Positions 7,861 through 15,268 of a stretch of 64,000 bases of DNA are shown in pieces. The translations under genes were made by a program, and so were the position numbers. Source of the DNA: UBA5078 sp040384465. Its GTDB lineage: Bacteria; Pseudomonadota; Gammaproteobacteria; Pseudomonadales; Pseudohongiellaceae. Within the stretch, counting starts at the first letter, position 1; each line of letters opens with the position of its first letter. The notes beneath the pieces are model-generated. The model saw nothing but the letters and a program-made list of their open reading frames with translations. It was not told where the DNA came from and made no database searches. Where the stretch lies: assembly GCA_040384465.1 (NCBI GenBank), contig JAZKJF010000010.1:1-64000 (forward strand). Direction: 5' to 3'.

Positions 7861-8994
7861 TCAATGCCCGTGCCTGCTTTCTTCTTTCGGCTCCAGAGAG
7901 AAGCCCCCTTCGTCTTCTTCGGCAGTCGGTTTCTTGCCTTCGGAGAGTTGAATCTTGAGGCGCAGGTTGTTCTTGGAATCGGCGTTCTTCATCGCTTCTT
8001 CCAAGGAAATGCGACCCGCTTTGTAGAGATCGTAGAGCGCGGAATCGAAGGTCTTCATGCCCTGGTTCTCGGATTTTTCCATCAATTCCTTGATCTCATC
8101 CACCTTGCCTTGCTTGACGAGGTCGCACGCACGCGGCGTGCCCAGCAGGATTTCGATGGCGGCGGCACGCTTGCCGTCCACCGTCGGGATCAGACGTTGC
8201 GACACGAAACCCTGCAGGTTCAATGACAGGTCCATGAAGAGTTGCTTGTGGCGCTCCTCGGGGAAGAAGTTGATGATGCGGTCGAGTGCCTGGTTGGCGT
8301 TGTTGGCGTGCAGCGTGGATAGACACAAGTGGCCAGTCTCGGCGAAAGCAAGAGCATGCTCCATCGTTTCCTGGCTGCGGATCTCGCCGATGAGAATCAC
8401 ATCCGGCGCCTGTCGCAAGGTGTTCTTCAGCGCATCCTCATAACTGTGCGTATCGACGCCCACTTCGCGCTGATTGATGATGGATTTCTTGTGCTGGTGC
8501 ACGAACTCGACCGGGTCTTCGATGGTGATGATGTGGCCGTCGCTATTGGTATTGCGGTAGTCGATAAGCGACGCGAGCGACGTGGATTTACCGGAACCGG
8601 TGCCACCGACGAACAGGATAAGGCCACGCTTCTGCATGATCAGCTTTGTCAGTATCTCCGGCAGGCCAAGCTTTTCCCAGCTTGGAATCTCGGTCTTGAT
8701 GTTACGCGCGACGATGGCGATCTGACCGCGTTGCTGAAAGATGTTGACGCGAAAACGGCCGATTTCAGGATCGGAGATCGCCAGATTCATCTCCGGGCTC
8801 TTCTCGAATTCCTTGATCTGTTCCGGCGTCATGATCTGATACGCGATCTGCTTTACGGCGCCTGGGGGCAGCGGCTGACTCGACATGGGCGTGAGCTTGC
8901 CAAAGGCCTTCATGCTCGGCGGAGCGCCGGTGGTGAGGAAGAGGTCGGAGCCGTCTTTCTGAATCATGATGCGGAGCAGGTCTTTGAAGCCCAT
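7861..8994 (-). CDS. pilU: Type IV pilus retraction ATPase, PilU type
   Basis: This 377-residue secretion-type hexameric ATPase powers pilus retraction at the inner membrane. Visible motifs are Walker A GGTGSGKST (130-138), Asp box IITIEDPVE (155-163), Walker B DVILIGEIR (198-206) and His box HLCLSTLHA (222-230). The C-terminal extension with EDEGGFSLEPKEES is more like PilU than PilT, which tends to be about 345 residues. PilU normally depends on PilT; no pilT is next to it here. The neighbour upstream is pyrB with a short gap, so it may be read from the pyrB side. Confidence 0.85.
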   Translation of the reverse strand: MGFKDLLRIMIQKDGSDLFLTTGAPPSMKAFGKLTPMSSQPLPPGAVKQIAYQIMTPEQIKEFEKSPEMNLAISDPEIGRFRVNIFQQRGQIAIVARNIKTEIPSWEKLGLPEILTKLIMQKRGLILFVGGTGSGKSTSLASLIDYRNTNSDGHIITIEDPVEFVHQHKKSIINQREVGVDTHSYEDALKNTLRQAPDVILIGEIRSQETMEHALAFAETGHLCLSTLHANNANQALDRIINFFPEERHKQLFMDLSLNLQGFVSQRLIPTVDGKRAAAIEILLGTPRACDLVKQGKVDEIKELMEKSENQGMKTFDSALYDLYKAGRISLEEAMKNADSKNNLRLKIQLSEGKKPTAEEDEGGFSLEPKEESRHGH

Positions 8995-9034
8995 GTGTTC
9001 ATCCTTTACTGCGGCTGGCAGTGGTGCGCTGCGG

Positions 9035-10048
9035 TTAGAAACGTCGTTCGGTGTACCAGTTCACTTCACGTGAGTGCTTCTCGATCTGATCGCAGATATC
9101 CAGCGTCAGTGCGAAGAGTGCCATGCGTACCAGTACACCGTTGTCGGTCTGGCGGAAGATGGCCAGGTTGGGGTGTTGGTTCAGGTCGTTATCCAATTCG
9201 TTGGCCTCCGCACGCGAATCGCGGGGGAGGGGATGCATGATGACGGTCTTCGGCTGGCAATACCGGGTGTAGATGGCCTCGTTCAAGCGGAAGCGGCCGC
9301 GATAAATGTCGGCTTCCATCTTGCTGTCGAAACGCTCCTCCTGAATGCGGGTCAGGTAGACCGTGTCATTGCCGACCAGCCCCTGCTCCATGTCTTCGGT
9401 CTCGATCACCGTATGACCATTGTGGCGCAGCTCCTCGACAATCTCCTCAGGCATGCGCAGCTCCGAGGGAGAGATCAGCGTGAAGGTGATCTGCGGATAG
9501 AGCTGAATCAGCTGCGAGAGCGAGTGCACGGTACGGCCATGTTTAAGGTCGCCGATCATCGCAATCTTCATACCCTCGACAGCGATGCCATTGCTGCCCA
9601 GTTCCTTGCGGATGGTGTAGAGGTCCAGCAAAGCCTGGCTCGGGTGCTCGTTGGGCCCGTCACCCGCGTTGATGACCGGCACGCGGCTGGCGCGGGCGAA
9701 TTCGGCGACGGAGCCCGCCTGAGGGTGGCGCATGACGATGATGTCGTTGTAGCCGCTGATCACACGTGCCGTGTCGTAGAGCGATTCGCCCTTGGAGATG
9801 GACGAAGTTTTCACGTCCGTGGTCTCGCGGACTTCTCCACCCAGCAGGTTGAAAGCACAGCCGAAGCTGAGACGTGTGCGGGTGCTGGGTTCGAAGAACA
9901 GATTGCCGAGGATGGCACCGTCGAGCACCTTGGTCATGCGCTCGCGATGGGCATAGGGCACCATGGCATCGGCGACCTCGAAAATTCTCTCGACGTCTGC
10001 GCGCTCGAACTGGTTGACACTGAGGATGTGGGCGCCGGGGAAATGCAT
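9035..10048 (-). CDS. pyrB: Aspartate carbamoyltransferase catalytic subunit
   Basis: The 337-residue enzyme condenses carbamoyl phosphate and aspartate in the first committed step of UMP synthesis. The carbamoyl-phosphate loop FFEPSTRTRLSF is at 51-62, HPSQALLDLY near 135 and the domain-closing HPLPRDSRAEANE near 275. It is longer than E. coli PyrB (311) but close to other bacterial forms. No pyrI regulatory subunit is present, and no pyrC-like pseudo-subunit follows. A separate dihydroorotase gene is at 39681-40724. The intergenic region upstream holds a REP pair and a scaffold gap. Confidence 0.93.
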   Translation of the reverse strand: MHFPGAHILSVNQFERADVERIFEVADAMVPYAHRERMTKVLDGAILGNLFFEPSTRTRLSFGCAFNLLGGEVRETTDVKTSSISKGESLYDTARVISGYNDIIVMRHPQAGSVAEFARASRVPVINAGDGPNEHPSQALLDLYTIRKELGSNGIAVEGMKIAMIGDLKHGRTVHSLSQLIQLYPQITFTLISPSELRMPEEIVEELRHNGHTVIETEDMEQGLVGNDTVYLTRIQEERFDSKMEADIYRGRFRLNEAIYTRYCQPKTVIMHPLPRDSRAEANELDNDLNQHPNLAIFRQTDNGVLVRMALFALTLDICDQIEKHSREVNWYTERRF

Positions 10049-10164
10049 GTGCGTTGCTCTGTCGTCTATGAATGTCGGGGCGAAATACTACTACTAATGC
10101 CCGGGCTGAAGGAATGCGCGGGGTGAAATATGCTATAAGGTGCGCAGCCTGTGTCCTATGGATT

Positions 10165-10266
10165 GGTCGCCTGCAGGGCAGGCTCCTACACTGTACGAGC
10201 CTGCCCTNNNNNNNNNNAAGGAGCGCCGGCAAACGCTCAAGCGCTCGCCGGCCCTGCAGGCGACCA
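10165..10266. repeat. REP cluster interrupted by an assembly gap
   Basis: GTCGCCTGCAGGGCAGGCTCC is followed by TGTACGAGCCTGCCCT, then ten Ns, then GCCGGCCCTGCAGGCGACC. The sequence AAACGCTCAAGCGCTCGCCGG after the gap may be another hairpin. The real number of units is unknown. Confidence 0.85.
10208..10217. other. Scaffold gap (10 N)
   Basis: Ten Ns lie within the REP cluster upstream of sbcB. Real length is unknown. Reading frames that appear to cross it should be ignored. Confidence 0.98.
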
Positions 10267-10293
10267 GCCGCGGATCAACCAAGAGAGTTCAAT

Positions 10294-11754
10294 TTGACCA
10301 ACACCATCTACTGGCACGACTACGAGACCTTCGGCGTCGATCCCCGCCGCGACCGTGCCGCGCAATTCGCTGGCGTGCGCACGGACGAGCAGCTCAATAT
10401 CATCGGCGAGCCCCTGGTGATCTACTGCAAACCCGCGCCGGACATGCTGCCACATCCCGAGTCCTGCCTGATCACCGGCATCACGCCCCAGAAGGCACGA
10501 GCGGAAGGGCTGCCGGAGGCTGAATTCATTCGCCGCATCCACGACGAATTCTCCAGGCCACAGACCTGCGTGGCGGGCTACAACAGCCTGCGTTTCGACG
10601 ACGAAGTGACCCGCCAGCTGCTCTACCGCAATTTCAACGATCCCTATGAGCGCGAGTACAAGAACGGCAACTCGCGCTGGGACATCATCGACATGGTGCG
10701 CCTATGTTGCGCGCTGCGCCCCGAAGGCATCGTCTGGCCGTTGAAAGAAGACGGCACGCCGGGGTTCCGGCTGGAGCACCTGACCGCTGCCAATGGCATC
10801 GTGCACGCCGACGCCCACGACGCGCTCTCCGACGTGCTGGCCACCATCGCGCTGGCTCGTCTGATCAAGGACAAGCAGCCGAAGCTCTACGACTATGTCT
10901 ATCAACTGCGCGACAAGGCGCGGGTGCAGGAGCAGCTCGACATCATCAGCAAGAAGCCGGTGCTGCATGTCTCCTCCATGTACCCGTCCAGCCGGGGCTG
11001 TCTGGCGCTGGTGGCGCCGCTCACGAAACACCCGATCGACAAGAACGGTGTCATCGTCTACGACCTGCGTACCGACCCTGCCGAGTGGATGGCGCTGTCG
11101 GTGGAGGAGATTCGGCATCGTCTGTACACCCGGCAGGATCAGCTGGCCGAGGGCGAGCTGCGGATTCCTCTGAAGGTGCTGCATATCAATCGCTGCCCCG
11201 TGGTGGCGCCAGGCAAGATGCTCGATGCGCGCCTCGCGCAGCGTTACGAGATCGATCTGGTCAAGGCGGAAGAGTACCGGCAGGTGCTTCTGAACCACCC
11301 CGAAGTCATCGCCAGGGTTGCCTCGGCTTTCGACAGCAAGCCGGAGGCTTGCACCGAGGGGGCACCGGCTGATCCCGATTTCATGATTTACGGCGGGGGA
11401 TTCTTCGGGCAGGGAGACAAGCGGGCGATGGCGCAGATTCGTGCCTCGACTGCGCAGCAACTGGCCCAGTGGCAGCAGCCCTTCGTGGACCCGCGCCTCG
11501 ACGAGATGCTGTTCCGCTATCGGGCGCGCAATTTTCCGGAGAGCTTGAATGCTGGAGAAGCACAGCGTTGGCAGGATTTTTGTCGACAACGCCTGCTGCG
11601 TCCGGCCGATGTGCCCGGGGCCGGGGTGCCGCTGAGTGTGTTCAGCAGCGAACTGGCGCGGCTGCGTGAGCTGCATGCCGATGAGCCGACCCGGCGCTTG
11701 TTTGCAGAGCTGGAAAACTATGCGGCAGAGATCACGACCACCGCCGACGATTGA
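10294..11754 (+). CDS. sbcB: Exodeoxyribonuclease I
   Basis: The 486-residue product degrades single-stranded DNA 3' to 5' and acts in repair and recombination. DEDDh exonuclease motifs are visible: WHDYETFG (Exo I) at 6-13, the NxxRFDDE segment near 95-102 and HDALSDVLATIALA near 175. An SH3-like and a C-terminal helical domain follow, and the RARNFPESL motif near 412 is typical. I place the start at TTG 10294, because homology begins with TNTIYWHDYETFG and AAGAGAG lies six bases upstream. No ATG is available before the exonuclease core, and the frame further upstream runs through the REP/N region. Length is close to the E. coli enzyme (475). Confidence 0.93.
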   Translation: MTNTIYWHDYETFGVDPRRDRAAQFAGVRTDEQLNIIGEPLVIYCKPAPDMLPHPESCLITGITPQKARAEGLPEAEFIRRIHDEFSRPQTCVAGYNSLRFDDEVTRQLLYRNFNDPYEREYKNGNSRWDIIDMVRLCCALRPEGIVWPLKEDGTPGFRLEHLTAANGIVHADAHDALSDVLATIALARLIKDKQPKLYDYVYQLRDKARVQEQLDIISKKPVLHVSSMYPSSRGCLALVAPLTKHPIDKNGVIVYDLRTDPAEWMALSVEEIRHRLYTRQDQLAEGELRIPLKVLHINRCPVVAPGKMLDARLAQRYEIDLVKAEEYRQVLLNHPEVIARVASAFDSKPEACTEGAPADPDFMIYGGGFFGQGDKRAMAQIRASTAQQLAQWQQPFVDPRLDEMLFRYRARNFPESLNAGEAQRWQDFCRQRLLRPADVPGAGVPLSVFSSELARLRELHADEPTRRLFAELENYAAEITTTADD

Positions 11755-11762
11755 CTCTGACC

Positions 11763-11835
11763 GTAGGAGCCTGCCCTGCAGGCGATTGAATCTCGCACTG
11801 TTCCGTTGGGGTCGCCTGCAGGGCAGGCTCCTACA
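11763..11835. repeat. REP pair (BIME)
   Basis: A forward unit GTAGGAGCCTGCCCTGCAGG and an exact inverted partner ending GGCTCCTACA are separated by about 26 bases, between sbcB and the ABC exporter gene. Confidence 0.92.
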
Positions 11836-11868
11836 GAGAATGTATGTACAACCCACTGAGACACGTTT

Positions 11869-13656
11869 ATGACCGACACTGCAAGCGTTAACCAGCCCCC
11901 CAAACCCGGCCTCTCCAGCCTGCGCAAGGCACTCGCGTTCATGCGCCCCTACAAGCTGCAAATGGCGCTGGCGACCCTCGCGCTGGTGTTCACCGCAGGC
12001 GTCACGCTGGCGCTGGTGCAGTTCGTCCAGGTGATCGTCGACGAAGGTTTCGTCAAGGCCTCCAGCGAGTCGCTGGGACTGGCCATCGCGGGCTTCCTTG
12101 TTGTCGCGGTGATTCAGGCCATGGGCACCTTTGCCCGTTTCTACTGGGTGTCCTGGCTAGGCGAGCGCGTGACAGCCGACATCCGTACCGCCGTGTTCTC
12201 GCATCTCATGACCTTGCATCCCGGCTATTTCGAGGAGAACCTCAGCGGCGAGATTCAGTCCCGCATTACCACTGATACGACCTTGCTGCAGACCGTCATC
12301 GGTTCGTCTGTCTCGGTGGCGCTGCGCAACTTCCTGATGCTGCTCGGTGGGACGGTGTTCCTGTTCATCACCAATCCGCGTCTCACCAGCATTGTGATGA
12401 TCTGCATTCCGTTGGTGATCGGGCCGATCCTGATCTTCGGGCGCAAGGTGCGGCAGCTCTCGCGCAGCAGTCAGGACGAGATCGCCAACGTCGGCGCCTA
12501 TGTCTCCGAGAGCATTCAACACATCAAGACGGTGCAGGCCTACAACCATCAGACGGTGGACGTGCAATCCTTCTCCGGCCACGTCGAGAAGGCCTTCACA
12601 GTCGCGCTCGACCGCATCCGTTCGCGCTCTTTCCTGATCACGGTGGTCATCACGCTGGTGTTCAGCGCCGTGGCGGCGATGATCTGGGTGGGCGGGCAGG
12701 ACGTGATCAGCGGGCGCATGTCGGCCGGTGAGCTGACCGCCTTCGTGGTATATGCCGTCATCGTGGCTTCGGCAGTGGGGGCCATCAGTCAAGTGATCGG
12801 TGATTTGCAGCGCGCGGCCGGTGCGACGGAGCGGTTGATGGAGCTGCTGTATGCTCCCAGCAACATTGTCACACCGCCACAACCACAGCCCTATGCCGAG
12901 CCCTTCCGGGGGGAGATCGAGCTGCAGGAGTTGCGCTTCTGCTATCCGTCGCGTCCCAACACGGCTGCCATCGATGGGCTGAATCTGCACATTCGCGCAG
13001 GCAGCAGCGTGGCACTGGTCGGGCCTTCCGGCGCGGGCAAGTCGACGCTGTTCGATCTGCTGCTGCGTTTCTACGATCCTCAGCAGGGCCAGGTGCTGAT
13101 CGACGGGCTCGACAATCGTCACGCCGACTTGCTGGCGCTGCGCAGTCACATCGCGATTGTTTCCCAGCAACCGGCGATGTTCACCGGCAATGTGCGCGAG
13201 AACATCCGTTATGGCCGACCCGATGCGACCGACGAGCAGGTATTGGAAGCTGCGCAGGCGGCATTCGCCAGCGAGTTCATCGAACAGCTACCGGAAGGCT
13301 ACGACAGTTATCTGGGCGAGTCTGGCATCCGTCTCTCCGGCGGGCAGCGCCAGCGTCTCGCCATTGCGCGCGCCATTCTCAAGAACGCGCCGATTCTGTT
13401 GCTGGACGAAGCCACCAGCGCACTGGATGCTGAGAGTGAACGCAAAGTGCAAATGGCCCTCGATGCATTGATGCAGAATCGCACCACGATCGTGATCGCT
13501 CATCGTCTTGCGACAGTGATGAATGTGGACACCATCGTAGTGATGGATGCAGGACGCGTTGTTGCGCAGGGCACGCATCAGGAACTGCTGGTCAGTTGCC
13601 CGCTCTATGCGAATCTGGCCGAGCTGCAGTTTGCCGCCAACAGGCAAAGTGAGTAG
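11869..13656 (+). CDS. ABC exporter, fused membrane and ATPase domains (MsbA/ABCB type)
   Basis: The 595-residue protein is a half-transporter that should work as a homodimer. Six membrane helices span about residues 25-300. The nucleotide-binding domain follows, with Walker A GPSGAGKST (about 385-393), signature LSGGQRQR (about 488-495), Walker B ILLLDEATSALD (about 508-519) and the switch His in IAHRL. The substrate cannot be told from sequence; lipids, peptides or drugs are all possible for this clade. It is too diverged to call msbA. It is followed closely by an acyltransferase gene on the same strand, which might hint at a lipid connection, but that is inference. Confidence 0.88.
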   Translation: MTDTASVNQPPKPGLSSLRKALAFMRPYKLQMALATLALVFTAGVTLALVQFVQVIVDEGFVKASSESLGLAIAGFLVVAVIQAMGTFARFYWVSWLGERVTADIRTAVFSHLMTLHPGYFEENLSGEIQSRITTDTTLLQTVIGSSVSVALRNFLMLLGGTVFLFITNPRLTSIVMICIPLVIGPILIFGRKVRQLSRSSQDEIANVGAYVSESIQHIKTVQAYNHQTVDVQSFSGHVEKAFTVALDRIRSRSFLITVVITLVFSAVAAMIWVGGQDVISGRMSAGELTAFVVYAVIVASAVGAISQVIGDLQRAAGATERLMELLYAPSNIVTPPQPQPYAEPFRGEIELQELRFCYPSRPNTAAIDGLNLHIRAGSSVALVGPSGAGKSTLFDLLLRFYDPQQGQVLIDGLDNRHADLLALRSHIAIVSQQPAMFTGNVRENIRYGRPDATDEQVLEAAQAAFASEFIEQLPEGYDSYLGESGIRLSGGQRQRLAIARAILKNAPILLLDEATSALDAESERKVQMALDALMQNRTTIVIAHRLATVMNVDTIVVMDAGRVVAQGTHQELLVSCPLYANLAELQFAANRQSE

Positions 13657-13700
13657 AATCGCCGCCCTCATTCGGCTCATCGGGACATCCCCTGCAGACC

Positions 13701-14894
13701 ATGGATCAATTCAAGGACATCAGGCCCTACCACGACGACGAAGTCCGCCCTGTTATTGACGGGCTGCTCGCCAATCCCGAATTTATCCGCAGCATTGCCG
13801 GGTTTAGTTTTCCAAAAGTGTACCGCGTGTTGCCCGCACTGGTGTGCTGGCTGACGAAGCGTAAGCTCACAGCGCAGCTCGCACACGTCAACAGTGTGAA
13901 GAGCATGCAGGGCATCATCGCGCTGTATATGGACCAGATGATCGAGAAGACGGCGTCCAATCTCACACATTCTGGATTGGACAATCTGTCGCGCGACAAG
14001 CCCTGCCTGTTCATCAGCAATCATCGCGACATCGCCATGGACCCGGCCTTCGTGAACTACATGCTCTACCACGCGGGCTTCGAAACAGTCGACATCGCCA
14101 TCGGCGACAATCTGCTCAAACGTCCCTTCGTCACCGACTTGATGCGCCTCAACAAGAGTTTTATCGTGCGTCGTTCTCTGAAAGGCCGCGAGCTGTTGAA
14201 GTCTTCGAAACAATTGTCGGAGTACATTCACCATTGCGTGGACACCAATCGCAGTGTGTGGATCGCGCAGCGCGAAGGGCGGGCCAAGGATGGTGTGGAT
14301 CGCACAGATACAGCGCTGCTGAAAATGCTGTCGATGGCGAAGCGAGAATTGGGTTTGCAGGAATCGCTGAACTCGCTGCGTATTGTGCCGGTGGCTATTT
14401 CCTACGAGTTTGATCCTTGCGACACACTCAAGGCAGACGAGTTGTACCAGAAAGCCGAGCTGGGTTCTTTCCAGAAAGATGAGCAGAGCGACATCCACAG
14501 CATCGTCACTGGCATGATCGGATTCAAAGGGCATGTCCATGTGAGTTTTGGATCGCCAATCGTGTTGAACAGTGACGATGCCGAACAAGCCGCTGCGCAG
14601 ATCGATCAGCAGATCATTCACAATTATCTGCTGCAACCGACCAACTTTCTGGCACTGGAAAAGCTGCGTCAGAGTGATCCGGAGCGTGTGCCGTCAGTGG
14701 GATTACCCGCCGACCTGGTAGTGCCCGTGAATGCGGAAAGCGCTACCAAATTTGCAGAGCGCCTTGCTGCTGCTGATCCGAAGATTCGCCCCTGGTTGTT
14801 GCAAATGTATGCCAATCCAGTCGTTAGCCGCTACGCCACTGGTAGCGCAGATCCTTTCGTTGGGCAGAGCGAGATTGATACGATCGAAGAATGA
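13701..14894 (+). CDS. Glycerophospholipid-type acyltransferase (PlsC-like)
   Basis: The 397-residue protein has an acyltransferase domain at about 85-280. The motif NHRDIAMDP starts near residue 107 in the place of the catalytic H-X4-D; here the second Asp is one position further on, while the first Asp follows directly after HR. A second block, SFIVRRSLKGRELL, near 155 and the EGRAKDGVD segment near 192 fit PlsC motifs II and III. It is predicted to acylate lysophosphatidate or a related glycerolipid at the inner membrane. The C-terminal 110 residues are not recognised. It lies 44 bases after the ABC exporter. Confidence 0.78.
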   Translation: MDQFKDIRPYHDDEVRPVIDGLLANPEFIRSIAGFSFPKVYRVLPALVCWLTKRKLTAQLAHVNSVKSMQGIIALYMDQMIEKTASNLTHSGLDNLSRDKPCLFISNHRDIAMDPAFVNYMLYHAGFETVDIAIGDNLLKRPFVTDLMRLNKSFIVRRSLKGRELLKSSKQLSEYIHHCVDTNRSVWIAQREGRAKDGVDRTDTALLKMLSMAKRELGLQESLNSLRIVPVAISYEFDPCDTLKADELYQKAELGSFQKDEQSDIHSIVTGMIGFKGHVHVSFGSPIVLNSDDAEQAAAQIDQQIIHNYLLQPTNFLALEKLRQSDPERVPSVGLPADLVVPVNAESATKFAERLAAADPKIRPWLLQMYANPVVSRYATGSADPFVGQSEIDTIEE

Positions 14895-14929
14895 ATACGA
14901 GGCCTGGATGTTTTAAGTGAGCGAGCCAC

Positions 14930-14959
14930 TTGGAAACACTGTCTTGTTTGGAATATCAT
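14930..14959 (+). promoter_or_regulatory. Probable stable-RNA promoter for the tRNA pair
   Basis: TTGGAA at 14930-14935 and TATCAT at 14954-14959 are separated by 18 bases. A GC-rich discriminator CCGCCCCGGCC follows at once, as expected for stringently controlled tRNA promoters. The tRNA-Pro gene starts 58 bases downstream. The -35 match is moderate. Confidence 0.5.
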
Positions 14960-15017
14960 CCGCCCCGGCCAACAGGCTCGGCGGAGCAGGTGGCAGACAG
15001 TCAGCCAAGCATCAGAT

Positions 15018-15094
15018 CGGAGTGTAGCTCAGCCTGGTAGAGTGCTACGTTCGGGACGTAGAAGCCGGAGGTTCGAATCCTCTCACTCCGACCA
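15018..15094 (+). tRNA. tRNA-Pro (anticodon CGG)
   Basis: The 77-nt gene folds as a cloverleaf with acceptor CGGAGTG pairing with CACTCCG, encoded ACCA-type end (A-CCA), anticodon stem CTACG/CGTAG and loop TTCGGGA, giving anticodon CGG at 15052-15054. The T arm GGAGGTTCGAATCCTCT is canonical. The unusual C1 start is normal for bacterial tRNA-Pro. Confidence 0.95.
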
Positions 15095-15127
15095 CTTCGC
15101 TTGTCTTATGTCATATGTCACACCCCT

Positions 15128-15201
15128 GCGGGTGTAGTTCAATGGTAGAACGAGAGCTTCCCAAGCTTTAGACGTGGGTTCGATCCCCACCATCCGCTCC
15201 A
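15128..15201 (+). tRNA. tRNA-Gly (anticodon CCC)
   Basis: The 74-nt gene has acceptor GCGGGTG pairing with CATCCGC (one G-U), D arm GTTCAATGGTAGAAC, anticodon stem AGAGC/GCTTT with loop TTCCCAA and anticodon CCC at 15160-15162, T arm GTGGGTTCGATCCCCAC and an encoded CCA end. It lies 33 bases after tRNA-Pro and is probably on the same transcript. Confidence 0.95.
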
Positions 15202-15268
15202 ATTTTCTCTGCAATCCCCGTTCATCAAGTGGCTTTCCTTCGGCGAGCGCTTGGTCGATAATCCCCCC

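Noticed and set aside
9074..10126. A 350-residue plus-strand frame
   Set aside because: It is antisense to pyrB.
10072..10293. N-terminal extension of exonuclease I through the gap
   Set aside because: It crosses the Ns and REP units; homology starts right after TTG 10294.
10702..11961. A 419-residue minus-strand frame
   Set aside because: It is antisense to sbcB and passes through a REP pair.
13677..14636. A 319-residue minus-strand frame
   Set aside because: It is antisense to the acyltransferase gene, and His/Gln-rich as reverse frames are here.
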